Source: Chitinophaga jiangningensis (GTDB lineage: Bacteria; Bacteroidota; Bacteroidia; Chitinophagales; Chitinophagaceae). From it: DNA of 64,000 nt. The notes below the pieces were generated by a model. That model was not told the DNA's origin. It saw only the letters and a program-made list of their open reading frames with translations, and searched no databases. Below are positions 34,226 to 42,816 of the stretch, piece after piece (position 1 is the first letter of the stretch; every line of letters begins with the position of its first letter). The position numbers and the translations under genes were made by a program. Location of the stretch: contig NZ_FRBL01000003.1 in the NCBI RefSeq assembly GCF_900142605.1, forward strand, positions 496,001 to 560,000, in the 5' to 3' direction.

Positions 34226-34606
34226 TTAGCCAAGTACGTGATACGCCAGTACCTTCTGTACTTCATACACATCTACAGATTTATTGAACTGCTTTACTAT
34301 GCTGGGATGCAGCTCACTGGACACCCATATTTTCAGTTCGGCATCCAGATCGAAAGTACCCGCTGTTTCTACGCTGAAGCGGGAAATACTCTTATAGGCA
34401 ATGCTGATATAATCCGTTTTGCTGCCGGTGATACCTTGTTTATTGACCAGGATCAGCCGCTTGTTGGTAAACAGAAATACGTCCCTGATCAGCTTAAAGC
34501 CCATCTGGATCTGTTCTGAATCGGTCAACAGCCTGGAATATTCTTTTACCAGTTGTTCCTGACTTACGGCCCCGGCATTACCCAGCAGCCCGGAAAAAAG
34601 TCCCAT
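34226..34606 (-). CDS. PH-domain (bPH_1-like) protein
   Basis: A 126-residue protein resembling the bacterial pleckstrin-homology group (YvbH/PF08000): LLTDSEQIQMGFKLIRDVFLFTNKRLILVNKQGITGSKTDYISIAYKSI and a C-terminal helix. ATG at 34606 begins MGLFSGLLGN, the usual opening of this family; an upstream start would add 17 residues. It is cytosolic, probably a membrane- or protein-binding module of unknown role. Confidence 0.82.
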   Translation of the reverse strand: MGLFSGLLGNAGAVSQEQLVKEYSRLLTDSEQIQMGFKLIRDVFLFTNKRLILVNKQGITGSKTDYISIAYKSISRFSVETAGTFDLDAELKIWVSSELHPSIVKQFNKSVDVYEVQKVLAYHVLG

Positions 34607-34680
34607 GTGATACGTTGATTTAGGATAGAAAGATAGATAATTTCGTACATTCGGCATATACGTTTATTGTTACCTATTTT

Positions 34681-35811
34681 ATGCTGACAACCAAAATCAA
34701 ACCACTATGCCGGCGGTTCAACCGAATGGCCCTGCTTCTTTTCATGAGCATTTTTTTCCATCACACGCTTGATGCCCAGCAGCTGCCCGCTTCCGTACGG
34801 TATGCCTCCGGCAGAAAAGTGATGAAAGACCTGAGCACCATCCTGAGCCCCGAAGGCATACAGGAATCCTTTGAGGCCCCCATTGGTGGCCTCAAACAAT
34901 GGGTTTCCGTACGCGGACAAGACAGCAGCAATCCTGTGATCCTGTTTGTGCATGGCGGCCCTGCTTCTCCCCTGGCCCCGGTGAGCTGGATCTTTCAGCG
35001 GCCGCTGGAAGAATACTTTACGGTAGTCCAATACGACCAGCGCGCTTCCGGCAAAACCTACCGGATCAATGATACGACCGGCCTCGGTGCCACAATCAGG
35101 GTTCAAAACTACGTGAACGACGCTGTGGAGCTGGCCACCTACCTCTGCAAAAAATACCACAAGAAAAAAGTGATTTTAGCAGGCCACAGCTGGGGCACCA
35201 TAGTAGCCATGAATGCGGCACTGCAGCGTCCCGACCTGTTCTACGCTTACGTTGGCATAGGCCAGGCCATCAATGTGATGGAGAATGAAAAGCTCAGTTT
35301 CGAGTTTGGTGTAAAAGAAGCAACCCGGCTGAAAAACGATACCGCACTGAAAGAAATGGCCACCATTGCCCCCTATCCGGGCAACCAACCCGTAACCAGG
35401 GAGCGGATTATCATCGCCCGGAAGTGGCCCCAGTATTATGGTGGACTGGCAGCCTACAGGACGGAGCCGAATTATTTTTACAGCGCACCGTATTTGTCGC
35501 CCGAATACTCGCCGGAAGATGTCCCGGCAATCGACTCCGGCAGCCTCTTTACGCTGGACCGCGTGATGGCGGAATTCCTGGCAACGGATTTCAACCACGT
35601 CAAGTCCTTCCCTATTCCCGTGTTTATGTTTATGGGGAGACATGATTACACTACGCCCAGCGAACCCGCCAACAGGTGGATTAACACCGTGAAAGCACCC
35701 TATAAAAAAGGTATCTGGTTCGAACATGCCAGCCACCTGATTCCACTCGAAGAACCCGGGAAGTTCCTGGTTTCCCTCGTGGAATATGTACGCCCCCTCG
35801 CTATTAAATAA
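34681..35811 (+). CDS. Exported S33-type peptidase / alpha-beta hydrolase
   Basis: A 376-residue proline-iminopeptidase-like hydrolase with a signal peptide (hydrophobic core at residues 16-28, ending DAQ). Seen: HGGPASP, VVQYDQRASGKT, nucleophile elbow GHSWGT (Ser), acid in FMGRHDYTTP and His in FEHASHLIPLEEP. It probably removes N-terminal residues from peptides or hydrolyses an ester in the periplasm. It is a single gene ended by a strong hairpin. Confidence 0.87.
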   Translation: MLTTKIKPLCRRFNRMALLLFMSIFFHHTLDAQQLPASVRYASGRKVMKDLSTILSPEGIQESFEAPIGGLKQWVSVRGQDSSNPVILFVHGGPASPLAPVSWIFQRPLEEYFTVVQYDQRASGKTYRINDTTGLGATIRVQNYVNDAVELATYLCKKYHKKKVILAGHSWGTIVAMNAALQRPDLFYAYVGIGQAINVMENEKLSFEFGVKEATRLKNDTALKEMATIAPYPGNQPVTRERIIIARKWPQYYGGLAAYRTEPNYFYSAPYLSPEYSPEDVPAIDSGSLFTLDRVMAEFLATDFNHVKSFPIPVFMFMGRHDYTTPSEPANRWINTVKAPYKKGIWFEHASHLIPLEEPGKFLVSLVEYVRPLAIK

Positions 35812-35832
35812 TAATCCGGGAATATATTTTGT

Positions 35833-35879
35833 CGTTACAAATAGTCTACTTATTTTGTAGACTATTTGTAACGCTTTTT
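35833..35879 (+). terminator. Perfect 17-bp hairpin between S33 peptidase and metY
   Basis: Arms 35833-35849 and 35857-35873 pair perfectly around a 7-nt loop and are followed by CTTTTTA. It works as an intrinsic terminator of the peptidase gene. Its end is only 20 nt from the metY ATG, so metY must start transcription inside or before it; a control role for metY is possible. Confidence 0.75.
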
Positions 35880-35893
35880 ATAAAATCCCGCGT

Positions 35894-37198
35894 ATGTCCA
35901 AACAGCAATTACATTTCGATACCTTACAGGTACATGCAGGCTACCAGCCCGACCCTACTACCCATGCAGCCGCAGTGCCCATTTACCAAACTACTTCTTA
36001 TACGTTCGACAGTGCAGAACATGCGGCGGACCTGTTTCAGCTGAAACAGTTTGGAAACATTTATACCAGGATCATGAATCCTACCACCGATGTATTTGAA
36101 AAGCGTGTGGCGGCACTGGAAGGTGGTGTAGGCGCGCTGGCAGTGGCTTCCGGCCAGGCAGCGCAATTCATTGCCCTGCACAACATCCTCCTGCCGGGTG
36201 ATAACTTTATTACCTCTTCCTATTTATATGGCGGCACCTACAACCAGTTTAAAGTAAGCTTTAAGCGTATAGGCGTTGACGCCAGGTTTGCGGACCTGGA
36301 TAACCCACAAAGTTTTGAAGCGCTGATTGACGAAAACACCAAAGCGCTCTACGTGGAAACCATCGGCAATCCTGGTTTTGCCATTCCTGACTTTGAGAAA
36401 ATCAGTGCCATCGCGCGCAAGCACGACCTGCCACTGATTGTGGACAATACCTTTGGCGCAGCCGGTTACCTGGCCCGCCCGCTGGAACACGGCGCCAACG
36501 TGGTAGTGGAAGCCGCCACCAAATGGATAGGTGGCCACGGCACCAGCATCGGTGGTGTAATTGTGGATGGCGGTAACTACAACTGGGGCAACGGGAAATT
36601 CAAACAGTTCAGTGAGCCGGATGATGCCTACCATGGTATGAAGTTCTGGGAGGTATTTGGCTCCCATAGCCCGTTTGGCAATATCGCCTATATCATCCGC
36701 GCACGCGTGGCTGGCTTGCGTAGCTGGGGCCCTGCCCTGGCACCACAAAACGCCTTTAACTTTATACAGGGCCTCGAAACTTTATCACTTCGTGTACAGC
36801 GCACGGTGGATAATGCACAGGCGCTGGCAGAATGGCTGGAAAAACAACCACTCGTAGCATCCGTAAACTATCCGGGCCTGCCTGGCAACAAATATCACGA
36901 ACTGGGTAAAAAATACCTCCAAAACGGTTTTGGCGGTGTACTCAGCTTCAAGATTAAAGGCGGCCGCGAAGCGGCGGATAAATTCGTACAGTCGTTGCAG
37001 TTAATCTACCACCTGGCGAATGTGGGTGATGCCAAAACACTCATCATCCATCCTGCCACTACCACACATCAGCAGCTGAGTGAGGAAGAGCAGCGCAAAG
37101 CCGGTGTGGAACCGGGCTTGCTGCGGATATCGCTGGGTATTGAGCATATTGAAGATATTAAGAACGATATTACGCAGGCGTTTGCGCAGGTAGGTTAA
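35894..37198 (+). CDS. metY: O-acetylhomoserine sulfhydrylase (MetY)
   Basis: A 434-residue PLP enzyme of the Cys/Met metabolism family, with the longer MetY-type length. PLP lysine is Lys210 in EAATKWIGGHG. Also HAGYQPDPTTHAAAVPIYQTTSY at the N-terminus, ALEGGVGALAVASGQAA, LIVDNTFGAAGYL, SHPSPFGN-like SHSPFGN and the C-terminal LRISLGIEHIEDI. It makes homocysteine from O-acetylhomoserine and sulfide in the cytosol. No SAM riboswitch was recognised upstream; only the hairpin at 35833 lies there. Confidence 0.93.
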   Translation: MSKQQLHFDTLQVHAGYQPDPTTHAAAVPIYQTTSYTFDSAEHAADLFQLKQFGNIYTRIMNPTTDVFEKRVAALEGGVGALAVASGQAAQFIALHNILLPGDNFITSSYLYGGTYNQFKVSFKRIGVDARFADLDNPQSFEALIDENTKALYVETIGNPGFAIPDFEKISAIARKHDLPLIVDNTFGAAGYLARPLEHGANVVVEAATKWIGGHGTSIGGVIVDGGNYNWGNGKFKQFSEPDDAYHGMKFWEVFGSHSPFGNIAYIIRARVAGLRSWGPALAPQNAFNFIQGLETLSLRVQRTVDNAQALAEWLEKQPLVASVNYPGLPGNKYHELGKKYLQNGFGGVLSFKIKGGREAADKFVQSLQLIYHLANVGDAKTLIIHPATTTHQQLSEEEQRKAGVEPGLLRISLGIEHIEDIKNDITQAFAQVG

Positions 37199-37222
37199 CA
37201 ATAACTTTGCAATACTTTTTTT

Positions 37223-37302
37223 CGGGAGATTCGTCCACCGCCTGCGGCGGTGGACGAATCTCCCGTCTTTGTTTCGGGCCGAAGGCCCGAAACAAAGACG
37301 GG
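37223..37302. repeat. Twin-hairpin element, third locus
   Basis: Two perfect hairpins share four bases: 37223-37265 (20-bp stem, apex CCTGCGG) and 37262-37302 (19-bp stem, apex CCGAAGG). The shared CCCG at 37262-37265 can pair in only one of them at a time. The first has a UGCG loop on the plus strand, the second UUCG on the minus strand. It lies 25 nt after the metY stop and 54 nt before the nucleotidyltransferase start, preceded by a T run on the plus strand. Confidence 0.9.
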
Positions 37303-37355
37303 AACTAAATTGCCATGGCATGCCCTTTGGTTCTCCATCTTCAGAACCAATATAT

Positions 37356-38123
37356 ATGGCAAACGTAAACGGACACATGGTTTTCGACGAGGCAGTGCAC
37401 CAAAGTCCTGCCCATAGCTTCTATAAAGAAGCCCTGACGCACCTGCAGCAAAGCGGCGCGTCGTTTATGCTGGGCGGCGCTTTTGCCATGTTTCACTACA
37501 CCGGCATTTACCGCGACACCAAAGATCTCGACATCTTCTGCAAATGGACGGAATACCCGAAAATACTCGAGTACTTTTCCCGGCAGCAGGGCTACACCAT
37601 TGAGCAAACGGATGTACGCTGGCTGGCCAAAGTATTTAAAGGCGACCATTTCATCGATATCATATTCGATACGGTCAATAACATCTGCCGGGTAGATGAT
37701 ACCTGGTACGACCATGCTGTGCCGGCCGTATTTGCCGATGTACCTGTAAAGCTGATTGCCCCGGAAGAACTCATCTGGTGCAAGTTGTACGTACAAAACC
37801 GGGAACGCTTTGATGGCGCAGATGTAAACCATGTGATGATGCGGTATGAGCCGCTCGACTGGAAACGCATCCTCTTCCGGATGGACCAGCACTGGCACCT
37901 GTTACTGGCGCAGCTGCTCACGTTTCAGTTTGTTTATCCTTCCGACTATCACCGCATTATTCCCAGGTGGCTTTTTGATGAACTGATGGAGCGTGCCGCA
38001 ATGCAATACCATCTCCCCCCACCCACTGAAAAAGTATGCAGGGGCCCCATCATAGACCAAACCCAATATGCAGTAGATATCCTCCAATGGCAGTATAAGT
38101 GTACCACCATAAAAACAGTATAA
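37356..38123 (+). CDS. Nucleotidyltransferase-fold protein
   Basis: A 255-residue protein with the nucleotidyltransferase signature FMLGGAFAMFHYTGIYRDTKDLDIF (about residues 37-61): the GG and the D-x-D-like pair that bind metal and NTP. The later part (APEELIWCKLYVQNRERFDGADV) is as in AbiEii/MNT-like proteins. ATG at 37356 follows the hairpin element; an earlier frame would run through that element. The phosphoesterase gene begins 2 nt after its stop, so the two are translated together. An antitoxin/toxin or RNA-modifying role is possible but unproven. Confidence 0.78.
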   Translation: MANVNGHMVFDEAVHQSPAHSFYKEALTHLQQSGASFMLGGAFAMFHYTGIYRDTKDLDIFCKWTEYPKILEYFSRQQGYTIEQTDVRWLAKVFKGDHFIDIIFDTVNNICRVDDTWYDHAVPAVFADVPVKLIAPEELIWCKLYVQNRERFDGADVNHVMMRYEPLDWKRILFRMDQHWHLLLAQLLTFQFVYPSDYHRIIPRWLFDELMERAAMQYHLPPPTEKVCRGPIIDQTQYAVDILQWQYKCTTIKTV

Positions 38124-38125
38124 GT

Positions 38126-38860
38126 ATGGCAGCAGGAAAGATAAGAATAGCCGCAGCAGGCGATCTGCACGTCACTTCAGCAGATAAAGGGCAATGGATC
38201 GAATTTTTCAAACAGGTATCCGCCGGGGCCGATGTACTACTGCTGGCCGGCGACCTTACCGATACCGGCGACGAATCGGAAGCAGAAATCCTCGTCGCAG
38301 AATTAAAAGCCTGCACCATTCCCGTGGTGGCGGTGCTGGGCAATCACGATTATGAAAAAGGCCGGCAAAAACTCATCCGGCAAATTATACAGGAACATAA
38401 CGATATTCATATCCTGGACGGCGAGTGTACCATCATTCACCAGGTGGGATTTGCCGGCATCAAAGGCTTTGGTGGCGGGTTCGACGGCCATATGCTGTCC
38501 ATGTTCGGTGAAGCGGAAATGAAAGCCTTCGTACAAACAGGTGTAAATGAAGCACTGCTGCTGGATCGCGCGCTGGCCAGGCTGGATCAGGAACATCCGG
38601 ACATTCCAAAGATCGCCCTCATGCACTACTCTCCTTCCATTGATACGGTAAGAGGAGAACCGGAGCAGATTTATCCGTTCCTCGGCTGCTCCCGGCTGGC
38701 GGAACCGATTATGCGCCGTAAAGTAGCGGCGGTAGTTCACGGACACGCCCATATGGGCGCCTTCGAAGGCTCACTCGGGAATGTGAAAGTCTATAATGTG
38801 GCTAAACACGTATTACATACTACCGGCAATATCACCGGTTTTCACCTGCTCAATATCTGA
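38126..38860 (+). CDS. Calcineurin-like metallophosphoesterase
   Basis: A 244-residue phosphoesterase with all five metal motifs: AAAGDLHV, LLAGDLTDTG, VLGNHDYEKG, LMHYSP and HGHAHMG. Start ATG at 38126 is two bases after the nucleotidyltransferase stop. It hydrolyses a phosphomono- or diester in the cytosol; the substrate is not apparent. The MscS gene follows 54 nt later. Confidence 0.88.
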   Translation: MAAGKIRIAAAGDLHVTSADKGQWIEFFKQVSAGADVLLLAGDLTDTGDESEAEILVAELKACTIPVVAVLGNHDYEKGRQKLIRQIIQEHNDIHILDGECTIIHQVGFAGIKGFGGGFDGHMLSMFGEAEMKAFVQTGVNEALLLDRALARLDQEHPDIPKIALMHYSPSIDTVRGEPEQIYPFLGCSRLAEPIMRRKVAAVVHGHAHMGAFEGSLGNVKVYNVAKHVLHTTGNITGFHLLNI

Positions 38861-38914
38861 CTGTAGACAATAATGCAGTGATTGGGCAATTAATTCTATA
38901 CTCAACAATATCAT

Positions 38915-39739
38915 ATGGATACAAACCAGGCAACTGCTTACGGCTCGCTTATATTCAATAAACTACACAACTGGCTGGTAGCATTGATAAAAATGCTGCC
39001 CAACATGGCTGTAGCTATCATCATTTTCATCGTCTTCTTCTTTCTGGCGAAGTTTATCCGCAAAATCACCTATAAATTTTCCACCCGCTTATCGGAAGCA
39101 CCTGCTATTTCCAACCTGGTGGCCAGCATCATGTACCTCATTTTCCTGATGATGGGTTTGTTTATAGCGTTGAATGTATTACAACTGGACAAGGCCGTTA
39201 CGTCCCTTTTGGCGGGCGCCGGCATTATTGGCCTGGCCCTTGGGTTTGCCTTCCAGGACCTCACCGCCAATTTCATCAGCGGCATTTTCATCACCTTTAA
39301 AAAACCATTCGAGGTGGGCCATGTTATCGAAACCAATGGTTTCTCCGGTACTGTTGAAGAGATAGAATTGCGTTCAACCACCATGGTGACCGAGGACGGG
39401 CTGCGGGTGATCATCCCTAACAAGGACGTATTCCAAAAACCCATCATCAATCATTCGCTTACCCCCCTGAGGCGCATTGTCCTGAATTTCGTGATACCGC
39501 TCAGTGCCAGCCTCGGAGAGGCGGAAAAAATCATGACCGATATAGTGCTGAAGATGAAAGACGTACAGCCCGACAGGCCAAAGACCATATGGTTTACCGG
39601 CATCGACGGGGTCAATAATAAAGCACAGGTAAGGCTATCCTGCTGGGTAGACAGTGCAAAGCCGGATGTGTATGAGCGCGTAACGCATGACCTGATTGTA
39701 CAGGTAACAAGTGCCTTGAAAGGTGCCAGCCTGATGTAA
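38915..39739 (+). CDS. MscS-type mechanosensitive channel
   Basis: A 274-residue small-conductance channel with three membrane helices and the pore helix TM3 (VTSLLAGAGIIGLALGFAFQDLTANFISGIFI), then the beta domain (VGHVIETNGFSGTVEEIELRSTTM, VIIPNKDVFQKPIINHS) and a C-terminal alpha/beta part. Length equals E. coli MscS. It releases solutes on hypo-osmotic shock. It may be co-transcribed with the phosphoesterase. Confidence 0.93.
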   Translation: MDTNQATAYGSLIFNKLHNWLVALIKMLPNMAVAIIIFIVFFFLAKFIRKITYKFSTRLSEAPAISNLVASIMYLIFLMMGLFIALNVLQLDKAVTSLLAGAGIIGLALGFAFQDLTANFISGIFITFKKPFEVGHVIETNGFSGTVEEIELRSTTMVTEDGLRVIIPNKDVFQKPIINHSLTPLRRIVLNFVIPLSASLGEAEKIMTDIVLKMKDVQPDRPKTIWFTGIDGVNNKAQVRLSCWVDSAKPDVYERVTHDLIVQVTSALKGASLM

Positions 39740-39745
39740 GATATA

Positions 39746-40114
39746 CTACGAACGCGCCGCTTTGCCGATTTTTCCTAAATGCGTATGCCCAAAATCATCA
39801 TTATACTTCAGGCCATATCCCATCATACGGTCAAAAGTACTATGGGCAAACAACAACAGGCCTGCAGTCAGCAAAACCGGGATACCGGCCGCGTAACCGG
39901 TGGCAGCAATGGCCACGGCTATCCCACGATGGTGAAAAAGGTTATACGTCCATGCACCTACGCGGGTATTTACCAGATAACCCAGCATGCTCAGATCCGG
40001 GGCTAGAAACAGGGGAATCCATACCCAAATGGATAAGCCCAGGCTGTATTTGGATAATAAATAGATGGATGCTGCGGTGAGTAAAATTTCTTCTGCCTGT
40101 AATAACTTTTTCAT
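39746..40114 (-). CDS. DUF4260 membrane protein
   Basis: A 122-residue protein with four hydrophobic segments and the DUF4260 pattern: WIPLFLAPDLSMLGYL, TYNLFHHRGIAVA, LFAHSTFDRMMGYGLKY and a C-terminal FGHTHLGKIG. Conserved His residues in the membrane region hint at metal or ligand binding. Function unknown. It converges with MscS (6 bp between stops). Confidence 0.85.
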   Translation of the reverse strand: MKKLLQAEEILLTAASIYLLSKYSLGLSIWVWIPLFLAPDLSMLGYLVNTRVGAWTYNLFHHRGIAVAIAATGYAAGIPVLLTAGLLLFAHSTFDRMMGYGLKYNDDFGHTHLGKIGKAARS

Positions 40115-40183
40115 AGTGCTGTGTTTGATGCTGTAAAAGTAGGCAGTCAGGCAACGCAGTTTTTTGATTTAAATCAAGAACTG

Positions 40184-40750
40184 CTATAGTTGTTTTTTGC
40201 GAATGCGACTCAGGGTTTCCGGTGTCATACCCATCATAGAGGCCAGGTATTGCAGCGGTACCTGATTAAAAATTGCGGGGTGCTGATCAAACAGCCATTT
40301 ATAGCGCTGTTCGGCCGTCATCGATAGCAGGCCAAACACACGGTCTTCCATATACGTAAAGCACCGTGCGATAAATCTCCTTTCCAATTGTGGCCAGCGG
40401 GGAACTTTTTCAGCCAGTCTGTCATAATCCCTTTTATCGATCGAAAACAATTCGCAATCCTCCAGGGCCTGAATGCTGTAGCGGGCGGGCTTATCAAACA
40501 CCAGTCCTGCCAGGTCGGTAATGAAATATCCGGGCGTAGAAATCCACTGGGTTACTTCCTTTTCCGGCGTATCCATGTAATACCGTACCAGCCCGGAACG
40601 CTGGAAACTCATGGTATGACAAACCTGCCCTGCTTTGAGGAAGTAATCATGTTTACGCAGTGTTTGCGGCAGGAAGCATTCGCGGATGATGTCAATTTCC
40701 CGCTCTTCCATTCCGAAATAGCTTTTTAAATAATCGGCAAGGTCAGTCAT
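40184..40750 (-). CDS. Crp/Fnr-family regulator
   Basis: A 188-residue regulator with a cNMP-binding-like domain (YFLKAGQVCHTMSFQRSGLVRYYM, about 35-65; EVTQWISTPGYFITDL) and a short winged helix (NQVPLQYLASMMGMTPETLSRIRKKQL) at the very C-terminus. The start is ATG at 40750. This short type is abundant in Bacteroidota and often controls nearby stress or redox genes. It is divergent from the NTF2-like gene, with 54 bp between starts. Confidence 0.87.
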   Translation of the reverse strand: MTDLADYLKSYFGMEEREIDIIRECFLPQTLRKHDYFLKAGQVCHTMSFQRSGLVRYYMDTPEKEVTQWISTPGYFITDLAGLVFDKPARYSIQALEDCELFSIDKRDYDRLAEKVPRWPQLERRFIARCFTYMEDRVFGLLSMTAEQRYKWLFDQHPAIFNQVPLQYLASMMGMTPETLSRIRKKQL

Positions 40751-40804
40751 TGTTCCATGAGTGGTAAGGATCAAAAATAGAAAAAGCTTATTTTAGAATC
40801 AAAA

Positions 40805-41272
40805 ATGAAACGCCCCTTTTTACTCCTTTGCTTTTCAGTGCTTTCCGGTTTTTGCTTTGCACAATCGCAGGAAGATGCGGTGAAGGCCGGTGTCAACAAA
40901 CTTTTTATAGCCATGCGCAATGCCGACAGTGCTTTACTAAAGTCCTGCTTTACCGAAACTGCGGTAATGCAAACCATCACCAAAACTAACACGGTACGTT
41001 CCGAATCCGTCAGTGAATTTGCGGGTAGTATTGCGAAACTCCCTGCAAATACAGCAGACGAACGCATTACCTTCTCCCACATCCAAATAGACGGTACGCT
41101 CGCCAGCGTATGGACGCCCTATCGGTTTTATTTCAAAGGCAAGTTCAGTCACTGTGGCGTTAATTCGTTTCAGTTAATCAATGAAAACGGCACCTGGAAA
41201 ATCCAGTATATCATTGATACACGTCGTAAGGACGATTGTGTGGCCGAAGAAAGTGTAGTATCTCCCCAATAA
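40805..41272 (+). CDS. Exported NTF2-like (SnoaL/lumazine-binding-like) protein
   Basis: A 155-residue protein with a signal peptide (MKRPFLLLCFSVLSGFCFAQ) and a cystatin-like cone fold of NTF2 type: VKAGVNKLFIAMRNADSALLKSCFTE, VWTPYRFYFKGKFSHCGVNSF and WKIQYIIDTRR. It is a periplasmic ligand-binding or enzyme protein of unknown specificity. Possibly controlled by the divergent Crp/Fnr regulator. Confidence 0.82.
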   Translation: MKRPFLLLCFSVLSGFCFAQSQEDAVKAGVNKLFIAMRNADSALLKSCFTETAVMQTITKTNTVRSESVSEFAGSIAKLPANTADERITFSHIQIDGTLASVWTPYRFYFKGKFSHCGVNSFQLINENGTWKIQYIIDTRRKDDCVAEESVVSPQ

Positions 41273-41275
41273 AAA

Positions 41276-42151
41276 TTAAAACAGCGATAACTGCACCTCT
41301 CCTTTAGCGGTACCAAAAACATGTTGTACCTCTCTGTAAAAGGCGGCTTCATGCTGCCCTTCATGGACGTGCAGGAAAAAGTAAATTTCTTCCAGGCCCT
41401 GGGCTGTCCAGTCGTCTAGCTTGTCTTTCCAGTTGAGCAGGCGCTGCATATCCAGTGGGTGCGCACCTTTGGTCACAAAGCGCAGGAAGAGTTTAGGGAG
41501 GGTAAGCGCCATGTGGAGGCAGTCCCGGCGACCGGGCGTATCCGTGATAACCGCGCCCATACTGAGTTCCCTGAGGGTATTCAGCAACTCATTGAGTTCA
41601 TAGGGCTGGCGGAACCAATCCGGGTGCCTTACTTCCACAAAAAAGTCAATGTCTTCCGGTAGCGTTTCTAAATATTTATAGAGATTCAGTTTTCGCGCGG
41701 GAGAAAAGGACTCGCTAAGCTGTAGAAACGCCGGCCCCAGCTGGTCGCCAAATGCACGGATGCCCGCCAGGAACGCATTGGTTTCCTCCGCGGCATTGAG
41801 CAGGGAGCTATGGTGACTAATGGCCTGTGGGAATTTAGGACAGAACATAAAATCCTTGTTCTTCACCTTTTCCATCCACTTACTGATTTCTTCGGCGCTA
41901 TAAATTTTATAATGCGTGGCATTGAGCTCTACACAGTCAAACAGCCGGCTGTACTCCGTCAGCAGGTTGTTGGCACTGGTACCTTTCGGGTACAAGGTGC
42001 CGTTATATTCTTTTCTCGTCCATCCGGAGGAACCAAACCGAATCCTGCCTTCACCGGAGCCGTTTTTTAACACTTTGCCGGTAATGGGATGATCAGCAGG
42101 TAACTCCAGGTTCAGCTGATCGTATTTTGCCCAGTTAGCACCAAAATCCAT
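41276..42151 (-). CDS. DUF72 (YecE-like) protein, copy 2
   Basis: A 291-residue DUF72 protein with a 35-residue N-terminal extension compared with copy 1 at 14.4 kb. Seen: RIRFGSSGWTRKEYNGTLYPKG, LFDCVELNATHYKIY, FMFCPKFPQAISH, GPAFLQLSESFSP, DFFVEVRHPDW and LFLRFVTKGAHP. Only modestly similar to copy 1, so the two are ancient paralogues. It begins one base after the stop of the upstream gene at 42153, which suggests co-translation. Confidence 0.87.
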   Translation of the reverse strand: MDFGANWAKYDQLNLELPADHPITGKVLKNGSGEGRIRFGSSGWTRKEYNGTLYPKGTSANNLLTEYSRLFDCVELNATHYKIYSAEEISKWMEKVKNKDFMFCPKFPQAISHHSSLLNAAEETNAFLAGIRAFGDQLGPAFLQLSESFSPARKLNLYKYLETLPEDIDFFVEVRHPDWFRQPYELNELLNTLRELSMGAVITDTPGRRDCLHMALTLPKLFLRFVTKGAHPLDMQRLLNWKDKLDDWTAQGLEEIYFFLHVHEGQHEAAFYREVQHVFGTAKGEVQLSLF

Positions 42152-42152
42152 A

Positions 42153-42743
42153 TTACAATTTTCCGTAGGCCTGAATAAACTCCGTGGCTACTCCTTCAGG
42201 ATTGGCTCTGGTAGTCCATTCGAGCGGTTTATCATAATATTCCAGTTCATGAATCAATACCGGAATATGCTTTCCAAATTTATCTTTTATCACACCGTTG
42301 CTAAACAATTCGCTTACGCACGCGATGATTACTTCAATAAATTCATCATTGAAGGCGTTTGCTTTTTGCAGCAGTTGTTCAAACAGTTCGTCATCCTCTT
42401 CTGCGTCCAGATTTTGTTCTTCAGAATAATAATGTGGCGATGCTGCAAACCAGGCTGCGAGATGATCATCATCTTCCCCGCCTACGGCCACCACATCATT
42501 TTGCAGCCAGAAGGCGTAATTCCATTTTGCCTCCGCCTCGCTGGAAGCTGCCGGAATCTGCGAGATAAAATGACTGTTGGTGTTGTAACTTAAAATAACC
42601 ATGGGATAACGGGCTTCGTCATCCTGGGCGAGATACCAGCACGACAGTGCGTAGATATCTGATACTTCATTGTCCGGGATGCTGCGAATGCCCGCTTCCA
42701 GCATCTTGTATGTTGCTTCTTTGAATCGCTTCATCTCATTCAT
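42153..42743 (-). CDS. Conserved hypothetical protein (possibly DUF4303-like)
   Basis: A 196-residue acidic soluble protein: helix, then SDIYALSCWYLAQDDEARYPMVILSYNT, WNYAFWLQNDVVAVGG, an acidic stretch DAEEDDELFEQLL and a final helical block. The pattern recalls DUF4303/SMI1-like immunity-type proteins, but I cannot assign it firmly. It is followed after 1 nt by the DUF72 gene, so they form a two-gene operon. Confidence 0.62.
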   Translation of the reverse strand: MNEMKRFKEATYKMLEAGIRSIPDNEVSDIYALSCWYLAQDDEARYPMVILSYNTNSHFISQIPAASSEAEAKWNYAFWLQNDVVAVGGEDDDHLAAWFAASPHYYSEEQNLDAEEDDELFEQLLQKANAFNDEFIEVIIACVSELFSNGVIKDKFGKHIPVLIHELEYYDKPLEWTTRANPEGVATEFIQAYGKL

Positions 42744-42816
42744 ATGCGTGCGTGATCCTGCAATAATAAGTTTTTATCGCAAAAAATCAACGGCTGACTT
42801 CTCCACAATGATAGCG

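Noticed and set aside
37269..37355. N-terminal extension of the nucleotidyltransferase
   Set aside because: The extension is encoded by half of the twin-hairpin element and is not protein-like.
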